Shown here: piece after piece, positions 8,010-15,349 of the stretch
Layout: every line of letters starts with the position of its first letter
How positions within the stretch are numbered: position 1 is the stretch's first letter
NCBI RefSeq assembly: GCF_900108335.1
Contig: NZ_FNVT01000003.1
Location: forward strand, 663,563-727,562
DNA from: Nonomuraea solani
Lineage (GTDB): Bacteria; Actinomycetota; Actinomycetes; Streptosporangiales; Streptosporangiaceae
Length of the DNA stretch: 64,000 nt
Direction of reading: 5' to 3'
Position numbers and translations under genes: made by a program
Notes under the pieces: generated by a model
What the model was told of the DNA's origin: nothing
Database searches by the model: none
Seen by the model: only the letters and a program-made list of their open reading frames with translations

Positions 8010-8984
8010 ATGCGTACCTTTGCCATCGCCGGCTTGACGACCTTGCTGCTCGGGCTCGGCGCCCATGCCGCGGTCGCCGAACCCGCCGCGGACGAGCCGG
8101 TTGAGCACCAGGTGCCGGCCACGTTCGCGGCCGGGGACGACTATTGGACCCCGGAGCGCATGAGCGCCGCCGAGCCGCTCCCCGAGCCCGCCGGCAAGGC
8201 GATCACGACGGCTCCGAAGTCGGCGCTGGCCGCCGAGGAGCAGGTGGACGTGGCTCCCAGCAGCTTCGCCACCAACAAGCGCCTGTATCCCCCGTACTCC
8301 ACCAAGGCCGCCAAGCAGCAGACCTGGAAGTCCGGCGGGCTGATCACCAAGACCGCGGGCAAGGTGTTCGGCACCGGCGGCAACGGCAAGGACTTCGTGG
8401 CCTCCGGGAACGTGGTGAACAGCGCGGACGGCGACGTGGTCGTCACCGTGGCGCACGCGATGATGGACGGCGAGGGGCGCTGGAGCAAGAACCTGGTGTT
8501 CGTGCCGGCGTACAAGAACGGCGCGGCGCCGTACGGGAAGTTCCCGGCGCGGACCATGTTCATGTGGTCCGGCTACTACAAGGACGGCGCGCACGTGCCG
8601 CCGCTCGACTTCGGCATGCTGGTCGTCAGGCCGGTCAAGGGCAAGTCGGTCGTCAAGACCGTGGGCGGGCAGGGCATCCGGTTCAACGCCACCTCGGCCG
8701 GCACGTCCAACCTGCTGCTCGGCTACCCGAGCAACGGCAACGCCGGCAAGACCCTGCAGTACTGCAGCGGCGCCGCCGCCACCCCGGCGTACGGCATGAA
8801 GTACGCGATGATCTGCGACATGGGCGGCGGCTCCAGCGGCGGCCCGTGGTTCCACTCCTTCAACAAGACCACCGGCTCCGGCTACCAGATCTCCGCCCAC
8901 GCCCTGCGCAACACCACCACCAGCTACGGCGCCTACTTCGGCCCGGAGGCGCTCAAGACGTTCCGCGCCGCCGAAGCCGCCTGA
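8010..8984 (+). CDS. secreted trypsin-like serine peptidase
   Basis: A 324-residue exported endopeptidase. The signal peptide covers about residues 1-23 (AAVAEP). A propeptide-like stretch precedes the chymotrypsin-fold domain. The triad can be placed at His149 (VTVAHAM), Asp200 (PPLDFGML) and Ser276 (GGSSGGPW). The His motif differs from the usual TAGHC and lacks its cysteine, as in Glu-specific V8-like and related actinobacterial peptidases. ATG 8010 follows a GGAGG ribosome binding site. The 3' end overlaps a convergent membrane-protein gene by 52 bases. The cleavage preference is not readable. Confidence 0.87.
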   Translation: MRTFAIAGLTTLLLGLGAHAAVAEPAADEPVEHQVPATFAAGDDYWTPERMSAAEPLPEPAGKAITTAPKSALAAEEQVDVAPSSFATNKRLYPPYSTKAAKQQTWKSGGLITKTAGKVFGTGGNGKDFVASGNVVNSADGDVVVTVAHAMMDGEGRWSKNLVFVPAYKNGAAPYGKFPARTMFMWSGYYKDGAHVPPLDFGMLVVRPVKGKSVVKTVGGQGIRFNATSAGTSNLLLGYPSNGNAGKTLQYCSGAAATPAYGMKYAMICDMGGGSSGGPWFHSFNKTTGSGYQISAHALRNTTTSYGAYFGPEALKTFRAAEAA

Positions 8985-9532
8985 TCCTCGTTCGAGGTTG
9001 ACGGCGGCCGCGCGACCGAGAGCCAGCCGAACGTCAGACAGCCGGCCAGGAGCACCACTCCCGACAGCACCCCACTGACGATCGGCACCCACGCGAGGGC
9101 CGCCGTCGACGCCATGACCAGGCCGACGGCGCCGAGCAGGCTCAGCACCCCGCCGGGCACGGCGATGCTCCAGTCCTTCCAGACCGGGGCGAGGGCGATG
9201 AAGTGCACGCCGACCACCAGCGCGACCCAGGCCACGTTGGCCTGCTCGGGCTGCCCCAAGGCGGCCAGGACGCGGACCCCGCCGAAGAGCAGGATCGCCT
9301 CGACGGCGACCACGATCAGGTAGCCGCGGGTGAACATGTTCCGGCGGGGCCCCTCCTCCGGCTTGTCTTTCCGTACGGTGACGAACCACAGCCCGAGTAC
9401 GGTCGCGGCCCCCAGGACGGCGACCACCCGCAGCACGGTCGCGACCGTGGCGGGGAGCGGGCTCTGCGCGTTGACGACGACGAACACCGCGCCGAAGACC
9501 GCGCCGACCAACAATCCAGTCATGCGTTGCAT
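8933..9532 (-). CDS. integral membrane protein of unknown function
   Basis: About 199 residues with five or six hydrophobic helices spread from residue 5 to 175 and a short polar tail. A basic cytosolic loop (VRKDKPEEGPRRN) follows the second helix. No family motif is recognised. I prefer the ATG at 9532 because a GGGG box lies just before it; ATGs at 9541 and 9523 are alternatives. The 3' end overlaps the convergent serine peptidase gene, so the two are unlikely to be co-regulated. Confidence 0.7.
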   Translation of the reverse strand: MQRMTGLLVGAVFGAVFVVVNAQSPLPATVATVLRVVAVLGAATVLGLWFVTVRKDKPEEGPRRNMFTRGYLIVVAVEAILLFGGVRVLAALGQPEQANVAWVALVVGVHFIALAPVWKDWSIAVPGGVLSLLGAVGLVMASTAALAWVPIVSGVLSGVVLLAGCLTFGWLSVARPPSTSNEDQAASAARNVLSASGPK

Positions 9533-9658
9533 GATCCCCATTGGACCGCGTCGCGGGCCCGGCCCGCATGGAGGCTAGGGCGAGCCCCGGGTAGGTCTGG
9601 CCCTACCTCGCCGCCCCGCTCGGCCGGCTGCGCCGGCGACACGTTCTCGTCCACGCTC

Positions 9659-9988
9659 CTACTTTGACGCGGGTTCCCGCACGGTCAGGGTGATGCCGAT
9701 CATGCGGGCGCCGGTCTCCGTACGGGGCTGGTGGCTGCTGCCCGGGGCGAAGACCACGTAGCTGCCGGGCCCGAGCCGGTGGCCGCGGTCGACGAACTCT
9801 CCCGACACGACGTAGTAGCGCTCCTCCGTCTCGTGTACGTCCACTTCGGGCCACTCGGTGCCGGGCGCGAAGTCATACACCCAGCCGCGGGCCGCCCCGG
9901 TCACCGGCAGTCCGCGCCGGACGATGCCGGGCGCGACCTCGGTGCCATCGATGTCGTCGATGCGCAGGACCTGCATGTCATCTGTCAT
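9659..9988 (-). CDS. small cupin-domain protein
   Basis: A 109-residue single-domain cupin. The first cupin motif region reads EWPEVDVHETEERYYVVSGEFVDRG and the second GPGSYVVFAPGSSHQPRTETG, with His and Glu residues suited to one metal ion. Such small cupins may be enzymes, binding proteins or regulators of sugar or quinone metabolism; the substrate is not evident. It is divergent from a GlxA-type regulator starting 72 bases away, which probably controls it. Confidence 0.82.
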   Translation of the reverse strand: MTDDMQVLRIDDIDGTEVAPGIVRRGLPVTGAARGWVYDFAPGTEWPEVDVHETEERYYVVSGEFVDRGHRLGPGSYVVFAPGSSHQPRTETGARMIGITLTVREPASK

Positions 9989-10059
9989 GGCCTCATCGTG
10001 CGGGGCGGCCGGTGATCGCGGACAGCGTCTCGATCGTCATCCTTGGATATATTCCTGCC

Positions 10060-11130
10060 ATGCACCGTGTCGTGGCTCTGGTCGGGCCGCCTCAGTCCAC
10101 GTTCGAGCTGGCGTGCGCCGCCGAGGTCTTCGGCGTGTCCCGGCCGGGGCTGCCGTCCCCGTACACGTTCGGTGTGTGCGCGCCGGTCCCGGGCACGATC
10201 CCGACGCTGGCGGGCTACGACATCCAGGTGGGCCAGGGGCTGGAGGCGCTGGAGCGGGCCGAGACGGTCGTGATCGCGGGCTGGCGGTCACGCGCCGAGC
10301 CCGCCGGGCCGGCCGTGATCGACGCGCTGCGGGGGGCTCACCGGCGCGGGACACGCCTCGTGGCGATCTGCTCGGGCGCGTTCCTGCTGGCCGAGACCGG
10401 GCTGCTCGACGGCCGCCGGGCCACCACCCACTGGCGGCTGGCCACCGAGCTGGCCGGCCGCTTCCCGCAGGTCTCTGTCGAGCCCGACACGTTGTACGTC
10501 GATCTCGGCGACGTCGCCACCAGCGCGGGCACCGCGGCCGCCGTCGACCTGTGCCTGCACCTCGTACGCACCGACCAGGGCGCCGCCTACGCCACCCAGG
10601 TCGCCCGGCACATGGTCATGCCGCCGCATCGGGAGGGCGGGCAACTCCAGTACGCCGCCCCGCCGGCCGCTGATCGCCCGCCCGAGTCGCTGGCCCCGCT
10701 GCTCGACTGGGCCGCCGCGCGCCTGCACGAACCCCTGACCGGCGACGACCTCGCCGCGCGGCTGGGGGTCTCGACTCGCACGCTCGCCCGCAGGTTCGCC
10801 GGCCAGGTCGGGGTCAGCCCCGGTAGGTGGCTGCTGGATCGGCGCATCGCGGCCGCGCGGGCGCTGCTGGAGGAGACCGAGCTGCCGGTCGAGACGATCG
10901 CCCGCAGGGTGGGGCTCTCGTCGGCGGTCAACCTGCGCCGACACTTCCAACACGCCCTCCGCACCACCCCCGGCGCCTACCGCCGCTCCTTCGGCACGGG
11001 CCGCTCAGACAGTTCGGGCGGCTCGGGCCGCTCAGGCAGTGCGGGCAGTACGGGCAGTACGGGCGGTGCGGGCCGCTCAGGCGGCTCGGGCGGGCGCTCC
11101 TCCGGCTCCTCCGGCTTGGCCCGCGCCTGA
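10060..11130 (+). CDS. GlxA-family regulator (DJ-1/PfpI domain plus AraC HTH)
   Basis: A 356-residue one-component regulator. Residues 1-175 form a DJ-1/PfpI-like domain with the characteristic AICSGAFLLAETGLLDGRRATTHW. Residues about 215-310 hold two AraC-type helix-turn-helices (LAARLGVSTRTLARRF and IARRVGLSSAVNLRRHF). The last 40 residues are a Gly/Ser-rich low-complexity tail (GGSGRSGSAGSTGSTGGAG) from a short DNA repeat; this tail is not part of the family. A TATATT -10-like box ends six bases before ATG 10060, so the mRNA may be leaderless. It is divergent from the cupin gene. Confidence 0.87.
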   Translation: MHRVVALVGPPQSTFELACAAEVFGVSRPGLPSPYTFGVCAPVPGTIPTLAGYDIQVGQGLEALERAETVVIAGWRSRAEPAGPAVIDALRGAHRRGTRLVAICSGAFLLAETGLLDGRRATTHWRLATELAGRFPQVSVEPDTLYVDLGDVATSAGTAAAVDLCLHLVRTDQGAAYATQVARHMVMPPHREGGQLQYAAPPAADRPPESLAPLLDWAAARLHEPLTGDDLAARLGVSTRTLARRFAGQVGVSPGRWLLDRRIAAARALLEETELPVETIARRVGLSSAVNLRRHFQHALRTTPGAYRRSFGTGRSDSSGGSGRSGSAGSTGSTGGAGRSGGSGGRSSGSSGLARA

Positions 11131-11256
11131 TTGCGCCCTGCCCTCGATCGGATCTACGCCCCTCGGCGCCCGGCTTCTCGCCGTCCGGCCCCTCGGCGCC
11201 CAACTCCGCCGCCCCGACTCCTGGGCGCCCGACCCTTCGGGGCCTGGCCCCGCGAT

Positions 11257-12126
11257 CTACAGCTTTTCGGCGTGGACGAAGCGTTCGATCTCCATCACCT
11301 TCATCGAGCGGCCGATGGGGTCGAGGTAGCGGGCACGGTAGTCCTCGGTGCCGACCTGCTCCAGCTCGTCCCAGCCGTACTCCGCCAGCCACCCGACGAC
11401 GCCACCGGGGTGGAGACCGAAGTGCCAGAGCCGGCGGGCGGTCACAAACTGCCGGTGGACCCGCTGGAGGCCGTACATGCTGGTGCCGTCCAGGAAGTCC
11501 TGGCGAATGTAGGTGAAGAGCAGTCGGCTGCCGGGGGCCATCTTGGCGAGGAAGGCGAAGATGCCGCGCACGGCGTCCTCGGTGAGGTACGGGGTCACGC
11601 CCTCCAGGACGACCATGGCCGGCTGGTCGAGCCGGAACCCGGCCGCCGTCAGGGCGGTGCCCAGATCGTCCACCTGGAAGTCGGCGGGAACCAGCCGTAC
11701 GTGCTCGGGCACCCGGCCGTACAGACTCTCCAGCCGCCCCCGTTTGGCGGCGCTGTTGACCGGCAGATCGACCTCGAACGCGGCGACACCGGCCGTCCGG
11801 CAGGCGCGGGTGTCGTACCCGGCGCCCAGGACGACGAGCTGCCCGACGCCCGCGGCCAGGGCCTCGGCGACCTTGTCGTCGGCGTAGCGCTTGCGGCACA
11901 GGATGCCGCCCCACACGCCCGGCGCCCGCCGGTCGCTGGCGTCGACGAGGCGGTCGCGTACCCACCGTCCCGCTGCCGCCCGCGCGAACAGGCGCACGGA
12001 GGCCGGGAGCAACCGGACGGCCAGGTGGTCGCGGGTGATCCGCTGGGCGGCGGGAACGTGCTGCTCGACCGCCACGATGGCGATCGGGCCGAGCGCGGAA
12101 CTCGCCGCAGGAGACCGTCGGGGCAT
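11257..12126 (-). CDS. SAM-dependent methyltransferase, TIGR00027/LCM type
   Basis: A 289-residue O-methyltransferase-like protein. The SAM-binding motif is VVLGAGYDTRAC (about residue 100), the signature of the TIGR00027 family related to leucine carboxyl methyltransferases. The acidic strand-2 end is FEVDLP, and VLEGVTPYLTEDAVRGIF is also typical. These enzymes are abundant in mycobacteria and Streptosporangiales, often of unknown substrate. It is preceded by a repeat-bearing intergenic region and has no obvious operon partner. Confidence 0.85.
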   Translation of the reverse strand: MPRRSPAASSALGPIAIVAVEQHVPAAQRITRDHLAVRLLPASVRLFARAAAGRWVRDRLVDASDRRAPGVWGGILCRKRYADDKVAEALAAGVGQLVVLGAGYDTRACRTAGVAAFEVDLPVNSAAKRGRLESLYGRVPEHVRLVPADFQVDDLGTALTAAGFRLDQPAMVVLEGVTPYLTEDAVRGIFAFLAKMAPGSRLLFTYIRQDFLDGTSMYGLQRVHRQFVTARRLWHFGLHPGGVVGWLAEYGWDELEQVGTEDYRARYLDPIGRSMKVMEIERFVHAEKL

Positions 12127-12255
12127 GCTCGACCTCTCTCACAAGCCAGGTGAAAGTCCTCAACTCCGACTCTGCCGATCAAATCCCCGCTCGGCAATCA
12201 TCCCGGTCCACCGATCTCATCCCGTCAGCACGGCCTCAACCCGACACGGCAGATC

Positions 12256-12332
12256 CCAACCCGCCAGCACGAACCTCGGCCCGACACCACGGCCCCCAAC
12301 CCGCCAGCACGAACCTCGGCCCGACACCACGG
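12256..12332. repeat. 40-bp tandem direct repeat, two identical copies
   Basis: A 37-base stretch starting CCAACCCGCCAGCACGAACC at 12256-12292 recurs without change at 12296-12332. Degenerate partial copies (CCCGTCAGCACGGCCTCAACC) lie upstream from about 12222. It fills the gap between the methyltransferase promoter and the DoxX gene and contains no gene. Confidence 0.85.
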
Positions 12333-12355
12333 ATCCCGTCCCGGTATGACGGACC

Positions 12356-12697
12356 TCACCCCGTCACGGCGAGGACGAGGGATGCTACCGCCAGGGCGAA
12401 GAAGATCCCCGGGGCGGCGATGTTGTGGAACACGCGGGCGCGGGTGTGCACCACGAGGGCTCCAGCGAAGAACAGGACCAGTCCAGCGGCGGCCGCGACG
12501 CCCAGAGGGCGGACGCCGAGGAGCCCGGCGAGCAGTCCGGCGGCGCCGACGGCCTTCAGGGCGGCCAGCAGCGGGATCCAGGACGGCGCGATACCCAGTT
12601 CGCTGGAGTTGGCCAGGACGAACTTCGCCCTGACGACATCCGCGAGAGCGGCCCAGACATTGATGGCGATGGTGAGAACGGTGACGATGGCGTACAT
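12356..12697 (-). CDS. DoxX-like four-helix membrane protein
   Basis: A 113-residue protein with four hydrophobic helices (about residues 1-18, 42-60, 66-85, 92-112), polar LGIAPSWIPLLAALKAVGAAGLL in the middle and a HTRARVFHN loop, matching the DoxX-like family. Members sit in the membrane and have loosely defined redox or quinone roles. It is divergent from a LysR regulator whose start lies 75 bases away, so LysR control is likely. Confidence 0.83.
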   Translation of the reverse strand: MYAIVTVLTIAINVWAALADVVRAKFVLANSSELGIAPSWIPLLAALKAVGAAGLLAGLLGVRPLGVAAAAGLVLFFAGALVVHTRARVFHNIAAPGIFFALAVASLVLAVTG

Positions 12698-12772
12698 CCG
12701 GTGAAAACCTCCGGATCAAGGCTGACCGAGCGCTGGCTTGGCGTCCAATACCTGCATCTATAACCTGACGGA

Positions 12773-13663
12773 ATGGATGTGGACACGCGGCTGCTGCGGT
12801 ATTTCATGGCCGTCGCGGAGGAGGGCGGGCTCACCCGGGCCGCGCATCGGCTGTTCGTGTCGCAGCCGGCGCTCACCAAGCAGATCCAGCAGTTGGAGGC
12901 CCAGCTCGGCCTGCGGCTGTTCACGCGTTCCCGGGCCGGGATGGCTCTCACCGAGGCGGGCCAGGCCCTGGCGGAGCGGGTGCCGGGCCTGCTGACCGGC
13001 TGGGATCTGGCAGTACGGGAGACCAGGCAGGTGGCCGAGCGGGCGGCCCGCGTGCTGCGGGTCGGCTTCATCGCCAGCGCCGCCAACGAGGCCACCCCGC
13101 GCATCGTCGCGGCGTTCACCGAACTCCGGCCGGGCTGGCGGGCCGACATGCGGCAGGCCGCGTGGTCCAACCCGGCCGCCGGGCTCACCGACGGCGAGGT
13201 CGACGTCGCCCTGCTGCGCCTGCCCTTCCCCGGTCAGGACGCCCTGCGGGTGGAGGTGCTGTTCACCGAGCCGCGCTGGATCGCGCTGGCCTCGACGCAC
13301 CCGTACGCGGGCCGCGACGTCATCCCCTTCCGCGACCTGTGGGACGAGCCGTTCGTCGCGGCCCCGCGGGAAACGGGCCGGTGGCGGGACTACTGGCTGG
13401 CCACCGATGAGCGCGATGGCCACCCGGTTCGCGTCGGCGCCGTCACCGACCAGCCCGACGACTGGCTGAGCGCGATCGCCAACGGCTACGGCATCGCGCT
13501 GGCCCCCGAGTCGTCGGCCCGCTACTACGCGCGCCCCGGAGTCACCTACCGGCCCGTCAGCGGCGTCAGCCCCAGCCAGGTCTGCGTCGCCTGGTCCCCC
13601 GCCGACGACGCCGATCCCGTCGTACGGGACTTCGTCCGCTGCTGCCTGGAGGCGCGCCACTGA
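12773..13663 (+). CDS. LysR-family transcriptional regulator
   Basis: A 296-residue regulator. The N-terminal winged HTH reads LLRYFMAVAEEGGLTRAAHRLFVSQPALTKQIQQLE (about residues 6-41), followed by the linker helix and a periplasmic-binding-like effector domain (residues 90-290). A TATAAC box at 12759-12764 ends eight bases before ATG 12773, so the leader would be very short. The adjacent divergent DoxX gene is the expected target; the co-inducer is unknown. Confidence 0.88.
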   Translation: MDVDTRLLRYFMAVAEEGGLTRAAHRLFVSQPALTKQIQQLEAQLGLRLFTRSRAGMALTEAGQALAERVPGLLTGWDLAVRETRQVAERAARVLRVGFIASAANEATPRIVAAFTELRPGWRADMRQAAWSNPAAGLTDGEVDVALLRLPFPGQDALRVEVLFTEPRWIALASTHPYAGRDVIPFRDLWDEPFVAAPRETGRWRDYWLATDERDGHPVRVGAVTDQPDDWLSAIANGYGIALAPESSARYYARPGVTYRPVSGVSPSQVCVAWSPADDADPVVRDFVRCCLEARH

Positions 13664-13669
13664 TTCTGT

Positions 13670-13698
13670 CGGTGCCGCACGAAAAGATGCAGGCACCG
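13670..13698 (+). terminator. stem-loop after the LysR gene
   Basis: CGGTGCC (13670-13676) pairs with GGCACCG (13692-13698) around a 15-base loop, starting seven bases after the LysR stop codon. There is no T run. It ends 18 bases before the DUF5713 gene, so it could end LysR transcription or shape the leader of the next gene. Confidence 0.5.
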
Positions 13699-13715
13699 GA
13701 AGACAGGAGATCGTG

Positions 13716-14057
13716 GTGTCCATCAAGAACCAGCGGCTGGCCGGCCATGCCTTTCTCGCGGAGATGTACGACGACGGCTACTTCCCCGACCACCTCGTCG
13801 ACAAGGGCAAGGCGATCCTGCTGCGGCTCTGCGAGCGGATCGAGACCGAGCAGCCGGCCGACCTGGCGGCGCTCTACGCGCTGACGCAGGCCGCGACCGA
13901 GGAATTCAACTTATTGGAGGAGGAGTTCGACGCGGCGGGCAGCGAGATCGAGACCGCGGCCCGCGAGGCCATCGGCGCGGACTTCTGGATCGTGGCCACG
14001 GCCTACGGGTTCACGGACGCGGACTCCGAAAAGCTGATCGCAACCCGGAACTGGTGA
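13716..14057 (+). CDS. DUF5713 family protein
   Basis: A 113-residue acidic soluble protein. The sequence matches the DUF5713 family along its whole length: HAFLAEMYDDGYFPDHLVDKGKAILLRLCERIE at the start, LYALTQAATEEFN in the middle, and EAIGADFWIVATAYGF near the end. The family's function is unknown. The second of two adjacent GTG codons (13716) is chosen because an AGGAG box lies six bases before it; the first (13713) is only three bases away. Its stop codon is the first base group of a tandem repeat array. Confidence 0.85.
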   Translation: MSIKNQRLAGHAFLAEMYDDGYFPDHLVDKGKAILLRLCERIETEQPADLAALYALTQAATEEFNLLEEEFDAAGSEIETAAREAIGADFWIVATAYGFTDADSEKLIATRNW

Positions 14058-14190
14058 CCTTCAGCCTGAAATTGGTGACGTACAGGCCGAATCGGTGACC
14101 TACAACCTGGAACCGTTGACCTTCAGCCCGGAATTGGCTACGCACTGGCCGAATCGGTGACACACAGCCTGAACCGGTGACCTACAGGGT
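14053..14190. repeat. 20-21-bp tandem repeat array with a three-unit higher-order period
   Basis: Seven head-to-tail units begin at 14053, 14074, 14094, 14115, 14136, 14156 and 14176. The consensus is close to GGTGACcTaCAGcCtGAAtC. Units 1-3 and 4-6 match by position (endings AATT/GAATC/GAACC in both sets), so a 61-62-bp super-unit was duplicated. The array fills the gap between two convergent genes; unit 1 supplies the stop codon of one and unit 7 runs into the 3' end of the other. Confidence 0.88.
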
Positions 14191-15171
14191 GATCACCACC
14201 TTTCCTCTGGCATGCCCCTTCTCCAGATAGCCGACCGCCTCGGGCACCTCGCCCAGGGTGTAGCCGCGGTCGATGACCGGCGTGATCTTCCCGGCCTCGA
14301 TCAGCTCCCGCAGGACGACGAGGTCGTCCTGGCTCTCCTTGCACAGGACGAACGGCATGCGCCGCCGCACGATCTTGGAGTACACCATCATCTTGACCAG
14401 CGCGACGACCGGCCCCGCCCACAGCCCCTCGGCGGGGGCGCACTCCAGGAACACGCCCTTCGGGTCGAGGATCCGCCGGTTGTCGGTGAGGCTCCGGTTA
14501 GCCACCAGGTCGAGGACCAGGTCGTAGCGCCGTCCGGTGCGCGTGAAGTCCTCCTTGGTGTAGTCGACGACGTGGTCCGCGCCGATCGACCCGACCATCT
14601 CCACGTTCCTGGTGCTGCACACGGCGGTCACCTCGGCCCCGTACGCCTTGGCGAGTTGCACCGCGAACGTCCCCACGCCGCCCGCCGCCCCGTTGATCAG
14701 CACCCTGTGCCCGGCCCTGATCCGGCCCTTGTGGCACAGCGCCTGCAGAGCGGTGACCGCCGCGACCGGCACCGACGCGGCCTCCTCGAACGTCAGGCCG
14801 ACCGGTTTCCTGGTCACCATGGCGTCCTGGTGCAGGCTGGCGTACTCGGCGAACGCCGCGGCGCGCTCAATGGGAGAGTTCCCGCGCCCGCCGAACACCT
14901 CGTCCCCGGGGCGGAACTTGGTGACGTTCCGGCCCACCGCCTCGACGCAGCCGGCCAGGTCGCCGCCCATGGCGTGGTCCTTGGGCCGGGAGAGCCCCAT
15001 CGTCAAGCGGACCAAGTAGGGGGTGCCGCGCATGTTGTGCCAGTCGAGCGGGTTGACCGAGGCCGCCTTTACGCGGATCAGTATTTCGTCGTCGCCAACG
15101 GCGGGCATGCCCACGTCTTCCAGTTGGAGGACGTCGGGCGGGCCGTAGACGCGGTAACGGATCGCCTTCAT
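14182..15171 (-). CDS. zinc-independent alcohol dehydrogenase/quinone oxidoreductase (MDR family)
   Basis: A 329-residue NAD(P)H-dependent oxidoreductase of the medium-chain family. The N-terminal GroES-like domain includes ASVNPLDWHNMRG and GGDLAGCVEAVGRNVTKFRPGDEVFG; the Rossmann motif is INGAAGGVGTFAVQLAK (about residues 150-166). The cysteine and histidine zinc ligands of true alcohol dehydrogenases are lacking, so a quinone oxidoreductase or enoyl-reductase role is more likely. The start is placed at ATG 15171 from the MKAIRYRVYGPPDVLQLED family beginning. It is divergent from a LuxR-type ATPase regulator across a dyad at 15283-15302. Confidence 0.88.
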   Translation of the reverse strand: MKAIRYRVYGPPDVLQLEDVGMPAVGDDEILIRVKAASVNPLDWHNMRGTPYLVRLTMGLSRPKDHAMGGDLAGCVEAVGRNVTKFRPGDEVFGGRGNSPIERAAAFAEYASLHQDAMVTRKPVGLTFEEAASVPVAAVTALQALCHKGRIRAGHRVLINGAAGGVGTFAVQLAKAYGAEVTAVCSTRNVEMVGSIGADHVVDYTKEDFTRTGRRYDLVLDLVANRSLTDNRRILDPKGVFLECAPAEGLWAGPVVALVKMMVYSKIVRRRMPFVLCKESQDDLVVLRELIEAGKITPVIDRGYTLGEVPEAVGYLEKGHARGKVVITL

Positions 15172-15282
15172 CGTGGTGTCCCTCGATTCACCGGTGAGCG
15201 GATGTCGGCTGGGCGCCGCCGTACGCGAGGCGTACGAGGCACCGGCCATGCGTTCAGCCTGCGGGAGTGTGCCGTACGGCGA

Positions 15283-15302
15283 AATCACGAGAATTCGTGA
15301 TT
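15283..15302. promoter_or_regulatory. dyad operator candidate between oxidoreductase and LuxR genes
   Basis: The arms AATCACGA (15283-15290) and TCGTGATT (15295-15302) are perfect inverted copies around GAAT. The dyad lies 112 bases before the oxidoreductase start and 48 bases before the LuxR start. Its symmetry suits a dimeric regulator. The binder is unknown; the adjacent LuxR protein is one candidate. Confidence 0.6.
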
Positions 15303-15349
15303 CGCGGGGTGACGCGGGCGCTCGGGGCGGTAGTAGGGTCCAAGCCACC

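Noticed and set aside
10985..11128. A frameshift in the GlxA gene producing the Ser/Gly tail
   Set aside because: The AraC domain is complete before the tail (ends near TPGAYRRSF), and the tail comes from a local short repeat in the same frame, so it looks like an extension and not a shifted frame.
14053..14190. CRISPR array
   Set aside because: Units are contiguous 20-21-base repeats without unique spacers, and no cas genes are in the window.
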